A DNA stretch of 64,000 nt from Talinum fruticosum (GCA_021018815.1 JAITYX010000022.1:62001-126000); one strand, 5' to 3'; positions 49,001 to 60,455 are shown, numbered from the stretch's first letter. The notes: a model not told the origin generated them from the sequence alone. Numbers and translations: made by a program.

Positions 49001-49308
49001 CATTCCAATTTTACCAGTACTAATTGGAGGCAAATTGCACCCAATAATTCATTTGAAAAACCCAAATGCTTGCTCCATTTCAATTTTGCAGGTAAAGAAA
49101 TCTTCTTTGAGGGAATTTTTTTGGCATCCAATAAATATTTCGGAATAAGAACGTAGAAATACAGAGAGAAATAGAAAACCTGGAGAGTGAAATTGATATG
49201 ATCTTGAACGTCAGAAAGTTGGGATTGTGCAGCTGAGTTTACTTCATTGAGTTTCCTCCTCATTCTCTCCGTCACAATTTGCTCCTCAGCTCCTGCTATA
49301 TGATCCAT
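46053..49308 (-). CDS. FAM136A homologue (DUF842), twin-CX3C mitochondrial protein
   Basis: Three exons, 49180-49308, 48784-48921 and 46053-46229, all phase 0 with GT-AG borders, give 147 residues. Exon 1 starts MDHIAGAEEQIVTERMRRK. Exon 2 has QAYFKCAYECFDRRRK, then SNCVEHCSVPAM and LVEGEMATFQ. Exon 3 has ERLQRSLMVCQDKFE, then LNDLESCVNQSM and ends KTSLGI. The two CX3C pairs (CAYEC and CVEHC) are the signature of small proteins oxidised in the mitochondrial intermembrane space, and the length and order match the FAM136A/DUF842 family. Its biochemical role is not established. An in-frame ATG seven codons upstream exists, but MDHIA is the family start. Intron 2 (46230-48783) carries a MITE at 47184-47372. 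Confidence 0.92.
47184..47372. mobile_element. MITE of 189 bp with a 10-bp target duplication
   Basis: The element starts GGGCGGAGCTACATGTAG and ends CCTAGCTCCGCCA, so the terminal 10 bp (GGCGGAGCTA) are inverted repeats. It is flanked by the direct repeat CTCACATGCA at 47174-47183 and 47373-47382. A 10-bp duplication falls in the 8-11 bp range of Mutator-like elements, so it is best read as a non-autonomous MULE-type element. It lies in the large FAM136A intron. Confidence 0.8.
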
Positions 49309-49363
49309 CTCTGTCTTTTCTCTCTTCAATATGCAACACCAGCACCAGGGGACTGAGAAGGGT

Positions 49364-49386
49364 TTACGGCTTAGGGTTTAGATGAC
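49364..49386 (-). promoter_or_regulatory. Telo-box in the FAM136A promoter or leader
   Basis: On the minus strand the sequence reads CTAAACCCTAAGCCGTAAAC, containing the AAACCCTAA telo-box found in many plant housekeeping and mitochondrial-protein promoters. It lies about 60 bp upstream of the start codon. Confidence 0.55.
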
Positions 49387-49389
49387 AGG

Positions 49390-51682
49390 TTTAAATTGCT
49401 GTATCGGTGTATCCAGTCGTGGTCTGCTAAGGTGAACCTGGGGGAGGTTGAGGAAGTTAGGTAGTAGTTATGAACTTATTGTTTCATTTTTTTCTTATTT
49501 ATTTGTGGAAGATTTTTCCGTAGTTGAAAAACTTTTCAATTTTATCGTTGAATTATATAATAATTTTAAATTTTTACAATGATAAATTCTAATTATCGTT
49601 TAGATTTTAATTACCTACTATAGCATATAATTTGTAATCGTAATCGTAATATTTTTTTCTTTGACAAAACCGAAAGACATTAACCTTTCTCCCCTTTTTC
49701 TCTCTCCATCTACCACCTTTTAAAAACAACTCGACATTGACTACACCATGAAGACTTGGTAAAGTTTGGTTTGGGATTGATGGAAAAGATAAGGCCAAAA
49801 ATTTTAGTTAGATTCTAGGGTTTAATTGGGTTCATGCTAGGGTGGTGTTTTAATTGGTCTTTATCTCTTCTTCTCTACTCTTCTTCAGTATCCCTCCACA
49901 CTCAAAAAATCATATCCTAGATATCTTAAAATGGAAACATCTCGATTTGTTACCTCTAATATGGGTATGTTTATTGGAGCTTCTATGTCTACTTTTCTTC
50001 TTTGTTACATTGATCTTGGATGCACTCAATTCAATTGTTAGTTGTAATACTTGTACTTTAATTTGTTGATTTGAGGTTCAGTGTGGAATTTGGTAAATAG
50101 ATATGATTTGTTACTTCTTGCAGTCTTGCTATTGTGCTTTGTAATTTTAGAAGAGTCCTAAAGTTCAACAATGAGGTTAGTTATGCAACAGATATGAAGC
50201 GACAATTTCATCTAACAAGTTTGATATATTTCCTTTGTTTTTTTCCCTATTTGTGGAGTAATATGAAGTAATAAATTTTCTTTTTCCTTGGTTGGTTGAG
50301 ACTTTGTTGTTTTGTCGAAATAGTTAGGGACTCGGGATAGGATAAAAAGAGGAAGAAATGTGTTGGAATTAGGGCTTTGAGCTCCATTGTCTTTCTCTTG
50401 TGTGACATTTAATGGGTGACAATACTAATAAAAAATATTAGGGTGAAGTTACTAAAGGCCAGAATTGGAAATGGAAATTTATTATCTTCTTCTGGGTATG
50501 ATGGTGAACGACTATGGAGGTCCTGGGGAGAGAAGACAGGATCGGTAGTTGAGACGAGAAAACAAAATGCCGGGGTAGAGGTCGAGGGTGGGAGTTAGGA
50601 GGATTGTGGACTTACACCAATCAAAAGGTACATTTTTTTAATGGCCAAGATTTGTTCCTTTTTAACTATTCAAATTTGTCAATTATCGTAAGTGAAAAGA
50701 AAACAGATCGTAATAGAATTTTCCTTTTTTAAAATGAGGAAAGAGGATTGTTTTTCACACAAATCGTCCCTTTTTAATTATTAATAAACTTAAAGAGTTA
50801 AAAATAAACATAATACAGTAAGTTGACAATTTACCAAAGAATGACACTAAAATCACCTAATTTATACATAGAAGAACCTTCCATACTTTGAAAATTAATC
50901 CTGAAAACAAACAACATAAAATTTATGTCAAACTATCTTTTATAACAATCATAACTAGGCTTAGCGAGTGAAACCGAGTACTCGATTTCAGACACGGACT
51001 CAATTTGGACCCAATGGGTCTAGATCCGGATTCGCGACCCGGACCAATTTTTAGGACCTGGTTGAAACCGAGTTCGATATCATATAATAAAAATTTGGAT
51101 CCGGAACCGGACCCGTTACTGTATACATGATATATATTTTCTTTCCTCTTTGATAGTTAATATTGGGTTTAAGACTTTCTCTTTATGTTAATATTGAATT
51201 TCAGTTCTCTTTATATTTTTTTAATGATGTTTTAGGGTTCAAAATTATAATTTGGTATTTGTATTGTATGTAAATTTGAGATTTCTTGTTTGATTGTTAA
51301 TGTTAGATATGAAACTTTTCAAAATAGTCACAATTCCAGGGTTGCAAGTTTCATATTATTAAATTGAATGCATTGAAAATATTTTAAAATTATTAATTAT
51401 GGGTAATTTTTTTAAAAAAAAAAGAAACAAAAAGTCACAAAAAACCAACTAGGTACCCGGTCTTAGACTTGGTGGGAGTCTAGATTTTATGGCTCTGTTC
51501 TAACTGGCTCCGAGATTGGATCCAGATTTAGGAGCCAATTTTAAGAGGGTCCACCCGAAAGGGCGGGGTAGTAGGTGCTACTCAAGCATTAATCATAACT
51601 AGATGAATTTTATAGAGATGAGTTTTTATAAGTTTTAATATGACCAACAATTTATAATAGACTATAGTTTATAACTTCTAAT
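49390..51682. other. Intergenic, no gene seen
   Basis: AT-rich, with short ORFs lacking domains. A patch at about 50960-51120 and 51450-51560 is rich in GGATCCGGA/GACCCGG-type words, resembling patches near 28.5 and 63.1 kb. Confidence 0.5.
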
Positions 51683-51694
51683 AGTTTATCGAGA

Positions 51695-53902
51695 TCACTT
51701 TGTCAAATTCTTGGGACACGAGATTAGATAACAAAAATTGGCATATGAAGTTTTGTTGCAAGACCCTGCCTAAGTGAGTCACAGAAATAAGAATTAATTG
51801 GACCATTTACTGATGAGGAGATCAAAGCTGCTAAGTTCAGTATTGGAAGTCCGAAAAGTCCAGGACCTGATGGTTTTGAGAGCTAATTCTTCAAAAGTAC
51901 ATGGGAGATTACTGGGCCTACAGTTTGCCATGCAGTAAAAGACTTCTTTGAGCATGGTCAGCTACTGAAATAGGTGAATACTACAACTTTAGCTTTGATT
52001 CCCAAAATACCAAATCCTGCTACACCTGCTGATCTGAGACCCATAACCTGCTGCAATACAATGTACAAAATGCATCAATAAGCTAATATGCTCTAGATTG
52101 AAAGTAGTACTTCCTATACTTATTGATGAAACCCAAGGGGCTTTCATTAAAGGAAGATCCATTCTGCATAATATACTCATATGTGATGATTTGGAGAAAT
52201 TCTATCATAGAAAAGGGATTTCTCCAAGGTGCCTGATGAAAATAAATATCAAAAAAGCATATGACACTGTCTGATGGGGGTTTATGAAAAGTTTGCTACT
52301 TGGTCTGGGTTTTCCACTTAAAATTTGTTAAATGGAATATGACGTGCATTTCATCAGCTATGTTCTCTGTTAAGGTTAATGGCACAAGTTATGGGTTCTT
52401 TTCCAGTAAGAGAGGTTTAAGACAGGGGGACCCCATGTCTCCCCTCATATGTGTCTTAGTTATGGAATATCTATCTAGATGTTTGAAAATTGCTACAGCC
52501 CAACAAGGTTTCTATTACCACCCTAGCTGCAAGCAACTCCAACTTTGCAACTTCATGCTTTGTTGATGATCTTCTTATATTTTGCAAAGCTGATCCTGTA
52601 AGTGTTTCACACCTCATGACTGCATCTGCTCACTTTTCTGAGTGTTCTGGACTAGAAGCCAATCTAGATAAATCGTCATTGATTGTGTCTGGGATTGATG
52701 AAGAACTGAGAAATCAACTTCTTGGTATCACTGGCTTCAAAAGTGGAAAGTTACCATTCAAATATTTAGGGGTACTTGTTAAACCTCAAAAGTTGACTAA
52801 ACAAAAAATTACCAACCCCTCATTGATAAAATTGTCGCTAGTAGCAGATGTCGGCCTGTACAGACACTGAGTTATGCAGGGAGTATTCAACTCATCAATT
52901 CAGTGATTATGAGTATGTTGAACTATTGGGGTCAGATTTTTGTCCTCCCAAAATATGCAATTGAGAAAGTGGATCATATATGTAGGAATTCCTATGGAAC
53001 TCACTCAATGGGGACAGTAAAAATCATCCGATTGCTTGGCAAACCTTATGCCTACCAAAGGAGGGTGTGATGGCAATCAGGGACAGTGTAGCACACAACA
53101 AAGCTGTAATTGATAAGCTAGTATAGCAAGTAATTAGCAATTCAGAATCTCTCTGGTTACGATGGATATCTCATTATTACATCAAGAAGGGGGATTTTTG
53201 GCAATGCCAACCCAGGGCAAAAGCAAGCTGGTACTGACTGAAGGTTCTAAAAATTAGAGAAGTGATGAACCTTATTTTGAGATACAAACTAACAAATGGA
53301 GATGCAACAAAGATGACAATTACAAAATGCAATATGGGTATGAAAACATAAGACACAAGGCTTCCCAGGTACCATGGTACAAGCTAGTAAGGCACAAATT
53401 TAGAATACCTTCATTACATGGCTATTGATGCATAGTAGGTTACAGACAAAAGACAGAGTATTGAGGCTTGGAGTTAACCCTGATCAAACATGTGTTCTCT
53501 GCGAGCAACAAGCTGAAACTCATAAGCATTTGTTTTTTGAATGTTCGGTGACCAGCTACATTTGTAAACAAGTACTACAACAACTACTTGATATCAAGAA
53601 ACATCAAATCAATTGGATGGAATGGCAAAATAGCGTTATCCAAACCAACTGGAAAGGAGCAGAAGGAAGAATTATGATTGTTTTTACCATTGTAATTTAC
53701 ATATGTTGGATATAAAGAAATAGGAGAATATTTCAACATACTACTAGGGATGTTTTCTATTCGATACAGGAATGTGGTAGGCTGTTTTTAAGCAACCTCA
53801 GGTACAGGGTATAGTGCAGGGTATGCCCTGATCGATATTTGTACAGTTATGTTATGCTAGTACTTAATACAAATGATCTTACCTTTGACAAAAAAAAAAA
53901 AA
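51695..53902 (+). mobile_element. 5'-truncated LINE (L1-type) with poly(A) tail and target duplication
   Basis: The element begins inside the coding region and ends in an A-run (53890-53903). AGTTTATCGAGA occurs at 51683-51694 just before it and at 53903-53914 just after it, which reads as the target-site duplication. Inside, on the plus strand and spread over several frames, are reverse transcriptase motifs and the zf-RVT tail. There is no endonuclease part, as expected from incomplete reverse transcription. Similar GTTTATCGAG words nearby (about 53933) make the duplication slightly less certain. Confidence 0.8.
51800..53715 (+). pseudogene. Broken LINE reverse transcriptase and zf-RVT domain
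   Basis: Order of motifs: KSPGPDGFES with a stop inside the next block, ALIPKIPNPATPADLRPI, DETQGAFIKGRSILHN, KKAYDTV with a stop before WGFM, GLRQGDPMSPLICVLVMEYL, the catalytic FVDDLLIFCKAD (near 52557-52592), ECSGLEANLDKSS, PFKYLGVL, INSVIMSMLNYW, and the zinc-binding tail DQTCVLCEQQAETHKHLFFE. The frame changes repeatedly and several in-frame stops are present, so no functional enzyme can be made. It carries the same family signature as the fragment at 36400-36662. Confidence 0.88.
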
Positions 53903-54293
53903 AGTTTATCGAGAGTTCAGTGCTACTAATAGTTTATCGAGTGTTCACTTTCTTAGATTTACACATAAATAAATTATCAATGGTTTTCGTATTTATGAAA
54001 GGTCACCGTAAAAATCTATATCTCAAAAAAAAAAAGTCTTAGATAATCAGACAACACATTGTCATGCAAACAAAATAGTTTGTAACTTTAATTATTCTAA
54101 TTACACCTATAAAATGAACACTAAATTAACACAAATATAATGTGATGTAATTAAATGAAGAAGTTTTAAGAATAAAAAATAAAATCAATCAATCATAATG
54201 TGTTGATGTGTGTACCTATTATTAATGCAATTATACTTCTGTACGCCCTATACATTAAATTATTTTAAACCAATTTATCCTATAAAAAAATTA

Positions 54294-54327
<34 letters not shown>

Positions 54328-54519
54328 CGTAAGAGAAAAAATAAAGAAACTGTTATCCAATCAAAAAATTCGAAAGGCCTCGATTGGATACTTCGTGCCA
54401 GTCAATGATACCAACGAGATTATTAATTTTCAAGTAAAAATCTGACAATTATATTTATGCAAAATCAAATCAGCATAAAAAAAACACTCCATTTCCGAAC
54501 GACCTTTACACCTAAAACA
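53903..54519. other. Spacer upstream of SLP2
   Basis: AT-rich, with an (ATT) microsatellite at about 54294-54325. No clear TATA box was seen before the SLP2 start. Confidence 0.6.
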
Positions 54520-55712
54520 ATGGCGGAAGTCCAAAACCGAGACGAAACCTGCAGAAAACTCCCGAATCTTCTCTCCGCTTTCGTCGACACATTCGTAGAC
54601 TTCTCCGTCAGTGGCGGCCTCTTTCTCTCTCCTCCCAACCCTAACCCTAATTCTTCTCCTTTGCAGACCCGCTACCCTTCGCCGGAGCGCCTCATCGCCG
54701 TCGGCGACATCCACGGTGACCTTGAGAAATGCAAGGAGTCCCTCCGCCTTGCCGGAATCATCGACGCTTCCGGGGACTGGAGCGGCGGCTCATCCACCGT
54801 CGTCCAGGTCGGCGACGTCGTCGATCGTGGTGGCGAGGAGATCAAGACGCTCTACTTCCTCGAGAGGCTGAAGCGGCAGGCGGAGAAATCCGGTGGGAAG
54901 GTCATCACTATGAATGGCAACCACGAGATCATGAATGTCTATGGAGATTTCAGGTATATTACTCCTGAATCCCTAAAGGAATTCTCCGATTGGGCGTTTT
55001 GGTATCGTGTGGGTAATTCGATGAAAAATTTGTGTTCTGGTTTGACGAATTTGGCGAAGGATCCATTTCGGGGATTACCTTCGGAATTCAAGGGGATTAG
55101 GAAGGAGTTTCATGACGGAATTAGGGCTAGAATTGCAGCTTTGCGGCCGAACGGCCCAATTAGTACTCGATTTTTTCGGACAACTTGACTGTTCTGGTAA
55201 TGGGTGAGAACGTGTTTGTTCACGGGGGTTTACTGCCTAATCATGTCTCTTATGGGTTAGAGAGGATTAATGAGGAGGTTAGGGATTGGATTAACGGCAT
55301 CCGGGGTGATTTATGCAGGGATATTGGGAGGGGAAGGAACTCTATTGTTTGGTTGAGGAGGTTTTCTCATGAATTGGCGGAGAACTGTGACTGTAAAGCA
55401 CTTGAGCATGTTCTTGCTACGATTCCAGGGGCAAAGAGGATGATCATGGGGCATACCATCCAAGAGGGTGGAATCAATGGGGCTTGTGAGAACCGAGCAA
55501 TCAGGATCGATGTGGGGATGTCCAAAGGGTGTATTGATGGGTTGCCTGAGGTTCTGGAGATCAATAAGAATTCTGGGTTGCGAGTTCTGTCTTCAAATCC
55601 TTTGCATCAGGATAGTTATGCTTCTAGAGTAATAAGAAGCCGTGGAAGAGAAGGGCTTGGATTGTTGCTCGAGGAGGATAGAAGAAAGAAGCAAGTTGAA
55701 GTTAGAGCTTGA
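54520..55712 (+). CDS. SLP2: Shewanella-like protein phosphatase 2 (SLP2), intronless, with a 1-bp frameshift
   Basis: This is a metal-dependent phosphatase of the PPP fold, from a group shared by plants, algae and some bacteria. Arabidopsis SLP2 is a mitochondrial intermembrane-space tyrosine-type phosphatase. The start is ATG 54520 (MAEVQNRDETCRKLPNLL). Motifs in order: AFVDTFVDFSVSGG, AVGDIHGDLEK (metal ligands), QVGDVVDRGGEE, TMNGNHEIMN, RARIAALRPNGPI, then after a frame change VFVHGGLLP, YGLERINEEVRDWING, WLRRFSHELAENCDC, MIMGHTIQEGGI and IRIDVGMSKGC. The first frame stops at 55188. One extra T in the T6 run at 55171-55176 joins the two halves exactly and gives 397 residues, close to the Arabidopsis length. 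Every catalytic motif is intact, so an assembly error is likely. The upstream in-frame ATG at 54457 has no family support. Confidence 0.93.
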
Positions 55713-57640
55713 TTTTTGCTTTCTAAATTTCATTGTGAAGTTTTGGTTAGCCATCTTAGGATAGTTATGGAGCTTTGGTTGTAAGAAGTGGTAGGAGATA
55801 GGAGCTTGGGTAGCTGCTCGTGGGCTGATACACAGGAGCAAGTTAAGTTAGATATTGAGTTTCATAAGGATCTTAGAGACTTGTACTCAGCATTTGCGAA
55901 GTTGCCAGTTTACACCAAAGACCAGATTTTATGAATTCGACAGGGTTTGGGTTAGCAAGCATATGGCAGGTGAATTGCAATGTCTTTCACTTAAGATGGG
56001 GAGGATCAGCAGTGAAAATTGTTTTCTCGGTACATTGCTGATATGAACAGTTCACATTTACATCTGTATTCTGAGTTTCCTCTGTTGTTGTCTGAAATGC
56101 ATATTTATTTTGCCGTCTATCATAAGCAGTTCAGTTGTCTCTGTTAACATACAAGTTTTTGGATTTCTTACTGTACGAGCTGTTCCTGGAGGACCGTAGA
56201 TAAGTAGACTATAGTTCCTCTGACAAATAAACCGCGAGTTAGGATTCATGCTTAGTTGATGTCTGTATGATAAATAAAGTGTATAAACGTAGTTTTGGGT
56301 AGGATTAGAGATCTTGTCTGATGCTAACCCTACTGCCTATCTGCTAATGCAATCAAGTTGCAAATGTTTGCTAGGTAAATTGTTTGGTAGAACCAAACTA
56401 GTAGGTAAACTGGCAACTTTATCTCCGATCATCCATGATTGGTTAAAGGTTGTTTTACTTGTGTACATCTTGATCTTCTCAAACCGTGCTTCGCTGGACT
56501 GGGTGGTTGGTGGTGGTTTGGTCTTACAAGAATCTATCCTGAGAATGGGGAAGAAGAACCCAAGTGGAAGTGGCAGAAGTTAAGACTGTTCTATTGCACA
56601 AAGAGATAATCAGATGGCAGGAGAAAATAGGCCTACCACAGGACCAGAAAATAACAAGAGAATCACCAAGTATCCAACTTTTTGGAGTTTGAACTTTATA
56701 GTCTCTTTCTTCTTTGTACCTCAGTCACTATATTCCGTCATAGGCTTTTAAAAATACTACGAATTACTTTAAACAACTCCTGGTTGTCGGCGGCTGGCGA
56801 CTTTATCACCTTTGCTGTGTCATCCTCTTTCTCTCTGTCTCTCTCTCCTCTCTCTTGGCTGCAAGCTCGAGCAATGGAGTATGGACTTTGGTGAAAAAAA
56901 TGTTGTAAAATTATTTTTTTTTTTCCAAAGAAAATATTGATACCTAGAGTTATGAGATTTAAAAGTCTCCCCAAATTGGGGAATCAAATCTCAGCTTGGG
57001 GGACGGGGGCTTGATATCTTTTAAGTATCAAGTCCTATATCCTTTAAAACCCAACTAAATATCAAATATGGATAGTTATCAAGTTTCACTTCTTAACCCC
57101 CAACTAAACAGCCTCTAAATGACTTATATTTGTCATCTATTCATTTTTTATACTTTCGTGGAACCTGGTCCACTATCTTTTGAAAAGTTTAGACTTGACC
57201 AAGTTTTATGGACTACATTTTGTAAGTAAATAATTTAATTCACTTATCTTTTAAAAATTTTATGTTTAGGTGGTTTCTAAATGGTATTTGTCAATGATGT
57301 CAAACACATAAAAAAAAAACTATTTAGAATCAATGATTCGTCGTAAGAAAAAATTGACCATTGATTTGCTGGAGTAGGGATCCCAAAATTGTTATATTAG
57401 ATACTTAAAATCTAAGTTCATACCTTTAAAATGCAAGAGAAAAGACCTACAACATGATCATCTTTATAATATAAAGAGAAATTATTTTCAAAATGCTCTA
57501 TAAAATTTGATGCCTCAAAGTAATTTCACTAACATTTAGATTAATCTTTTAAAATAATACATGTGTTGTCTCTTTTAAAAAAAAAATACAGATGATCTTA
57601 TTCTTATCCCCGCCCTTCTCCCAAAGAAAATCTTAAAAAA
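55713..57640. other. SLP2 3' flank and spacer
   Basis: No further gene is supported. A CT run occurs near 56830-56860. Around 57011-57035 GGCTTGATATCTTTTAAG and TATCAAGTCC form a short inverted repeat. Confidence 0.5.
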
Positions 57641-57682
57641 GCCTTGAATGTTGTGTACAAAGACAACTGGGGCTGGATTGAC

Positions 57683-57780
57683 TGGGCCTTCAGATCCGCC
57701 ATTTATATCCAGAAAGGCCAGCCCATAGAGAAAGAAACAAAACTTTTAGGGTTTTGCAATGGCCTTTATATATATATACA
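57683..57780 (+). promoter_or_regulatory. Orphan housekeeping-type promoter (site II, telo-box, TATA)
   Basis: In order on the plus strand: TGGGCC (57683-57688), AGCCCA (57720-57725, site II in reverse), TTTTAGGGTTTT (57744-57755, a telo-box) and TTTATATATATATACA (57765-57780, TATA). This set is typical of ribosomal-protein and other growth-related plant promoters. A CT-rich leader-like stretch follows (57815-57860). The first ATG downstream (57930, MVGFVFKRPICR) opens only a short frame and I do not recognise it. It may be a promoter left behind by a lost gene, the promoter of a non-coding RNA, or a gene whose exons I failed to see. Confidence 0.5.
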
Positions 57781-58959
57781 GGCCGCTTCGCAGGGTGTTA
57801 CATTATCAAAATTACAGACTCTCTCTGAGCTTCTTCCCCACCCATCTTCATCTTTTTTGGTTTGTCGTCCTTAGTTTTTAGGAGACTGTAATCCGAGGGA
57901 CTAGAAAGCAAGGTAGTCTTGAGATTACGATGGTGGGGTTTGTTTTCAAAAGGCCAATTTGCAGAGCAAGGTCGTCAAAAAACTGAGTGACGAATCTTGC
58001 ATTGAAGGTTGGCTATATCAATATTAATGGCGATTCTCCGTGCCTTTCAAATCGCTCTCCGTTTTGATTATGGCCTCGAACAAGTCGCTACATTTTTTTT
58101 CATTATTTCTCTCCTTTAATATGACATTTTTGAAAAGTAATTAAACAAAAATACAAATAGTTTTTGCTGTAAGTTTTACAAAATATTTTGTAATTCTTTT
58201 GGTAAAAGAATTGATTTTTCATGAACCATTGAGGAGGATATTTGTCATATGATATGAGGAGGACTGAAGGGGGTGGCCTACATGTAAATGGCAGAAACAG
58301 AATCGTTTTTATTAATAATAAAACGTTCAATGACACCTTTATGAATAACTGTAAATAGATATAAAATTTAAGTATAAATCTTCCACATGATAATGTTCTC
58401 TTAGATAATTTAATTGCACAAAACATGTTTTATATTGATAGAAAATTCAAATCTTCTTATTTTTAGATATACCAACCAATTTTTATTTTTAAGAAATCTA
58501 AAATTAAAGTGAGTTGATGTAGAAATTACTAAAAATTGGGCTTACCAACAACAACCATCTCAGGGGCGGAGGCTAGGGTTTTTAGGGTTATCTATTGATG
58601 TTATATTGATTGACGACGAAAAAAAGTGTCGTGAATTAACTAATTGAGTTTTGTATATTTTCTTATAAAACTTGAGGTCTGAAAAAATATATAAACTAGA
58701 TAAATAAAAATCATTTGCTTACTGCAAATTTAACAAACTAAAAAGTGTTAACATATATTTGTAACACAATTAAAATTAATTCTAATTGAATTAGCCAAAT
58801 TAGATTTTATTTCTCTTTTTGGTCAAGGAAAGCATGAGCGCACCGTTCCAATTTCCATATTATAAGAATTCAAATTTGGCAATGTTATTATTTTCAGTTC
58901 TGACAATCAAAGTAACTGTAAAATTCCATAATTCACAACTTTTGCACTCTCAACTCATT

Positions 58960-59130
58960 ATTATGCATCAGCTTCTCCAGTTGAAATATCCAATTGCCTG
59001 GCCTAAGGGAAATGACACCTGCCTTTTGGACTCGTTTATAGTTGATGTTTGGGCTATCTGGGATCGGCTCTTCACCAGCCCTCACCGTGGGGGCCATGTA
59101 AATGTGGGACTCAGGAAGGTGGGCAGCTAT
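58960..59130 (-). pseudogene. Fragment of an IQD gene (DUF4005 region)
   Basis: Read on the minus strand: HIYMAPTVRAGEEPIPDSP, NINYKRVQKAGVISL and IFQLEK. The last exon of the intact IQD gene at 60456-61160 has HYMAPTASANAKVRTGKERV, PDSPSSTVNESKRRVTF and FKWKNKE. At the DNA level GGGAAATG(A/T)CACC(T/C)GCC and TTTTGGACTCGTT are nearly identical, with an internal gap of about 18 bp in the fragment. Only this stretch of about 170 bp is matched. It is a truncated duplicate in the same orientation, 1.5 kb beyond the parent's 3' end, or a remnant of a second IQD copy. Confidence 0.8.
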
Positions 59131-59913
59131 AAGGAATGTAACAACCACCAAACGGGTCATTCAGATCACGTCAAAATGTTACATCGAACATTTGAGACCA
59201 TGAGGTCAAAATCAGGGCATCGTGGTTCAGGTCTATGGTTGTTCTGTCCAATAAGCTTATCAGGAAACAACAATTAGCATCAGGATTCGCAAGCTTCCAT
59301 TTCAGCATCTTGTCCATGAAATTGCTCAGGAGAAGTACGTCTTCGCTATGACGTTGGCCTCATTTGTAGCAGTTGTAGAGGTTCGCTCCCATAATCATAC
59401 AACAGCTACAAAAGAGGCAAATATTATAACAAAGAAGCAATCATGTAAGCTATCATAGCGCTCAAAAACATCATAACAAGAGAATTGAGGGATAATTCTT
59501 CTGCATATCCCGTCTTTAAAAGAGGAGAGAGAATAAGGGGGGCGGAGAGAATAGTATAAATAGAGGGGAGGACATGGCTAGTGCTGAAAGTATCAGAACT
59601 CAGACGACAATCAGGACATGGAGATTGGATCCGAGAGTGTAGAAGACATGAAAGGGCTAAAGTTCTTGATAGTTTTCGACCAAGGGTGTGCTTGACTGGG
59701 AAAAAATTTTTTATAAAACATTGGTGGAAAGAAAACAGTAATAATGGTCATACCTCACAAGGTAAAAAAAAAAGAAGAATCACTATCAACTACTACAAAA
59801 TTAGCAATAAGGGTGTGTCTGAATTGAAAAGGGGTAGTCTTGGCCTGGCGTGCTGTGGGGTGTTCAGGCAGGTTGGAGAGAGTTAGTATAGTGTGTTCCT
59901 TCAAAAGACCAAA
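59131..59913. other. Spacer with a dispersed-repeat match
   Basis: About 59185-59272 resembles 62938-63025 in the same orientation, sharing AACATTTGAG, GAGGTC, GTTCAGG/ATTCAGG and CAATAAGCTTATCAGGAAA against CAATAAACTTATCAAGAAA. A TATAAATAGAGGGGAG motif lies near 59555-59570, but no gene follows that I can support. Confidence 0.45.
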
Positions 59914-59928
59914 AAAAAAAAGTTATAT

Positions 59929-60141
59929 ATATATATTTTTTTAAGGGTAAGTGGCTCATCTATTGGACCCCTATCTCGAGGAAAGACAGCGGCTAACTAG
60001 GGTCGGAAGGGGATGCTAAACACAACTATACCCACAATGACATAAATCCTCAAACTCGATAAATTTGTGTCCATCCGGGATCAAACCCAGGTGAAGAGCT
60101 AGGAATAGGGTGAGTGGCCACCAAGCCACTCACCTCTTGGC
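59929..60141 (-). mobile_element. tRNA-derived SINE with a 15-bp target duplication
   Basis: On the minus strand the 5' part has a box A-like TGGCTTGGTGG (plus 60118-60128) and a box B GGGTTTGATCC (plus 60078-60088), the internal RNA polymerase III promoter of plant SINEs. The 3' end runs into TTAAAAAAATATAT. AAAAAAAAGTTATAT is present directly on both sides (59914-59928 and 60142-60156), a 15-bp duplication typical of LINE-driven insertion. The body is about 213 bp and appears full length. Confidence 0.85.
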
Positions 60142-60156
60142 AAAAAAAAGTTATAT

Positions 60157-60455
60157 GAAGTGGGTTAAGTAATGAAATTTGATTTTTTTCTTGGTTGTTT
60201 TTGTTACAGACAAAAATGAAGTTTAACAAACACTGTTATCATTTCACAATCAAAGTAATTACAACTCAGTCACAGTTCACATCCTACAATCCCATTATTA
60301 TCAGTATACATCAGCATCTTCCAATTCCTGTATTAGAGCACTCACAACCACAAGTAGTAAAAAATACATAAAATTTTTAAAAAATTGACAAGAGTCTGAA
60401 AGTAGGTGAGAAAAACACAAAAATAGAATGCCCCCCTTTCTCTCTCAAAAATAAA
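60157..60455. other. 3' flank of the IQD gene
   Basis: AT-rich and non-coding, probably the IQD 3' UTR and downstream region. Confidence 0.5.

Noticed and set aside
57930..57985. Short ORF MVGFVFKRPICR after the orphan promoter
   Set aside because: Eighteen codons with no match to a known ribosomal-protein N-terminus, and no supported second exon.
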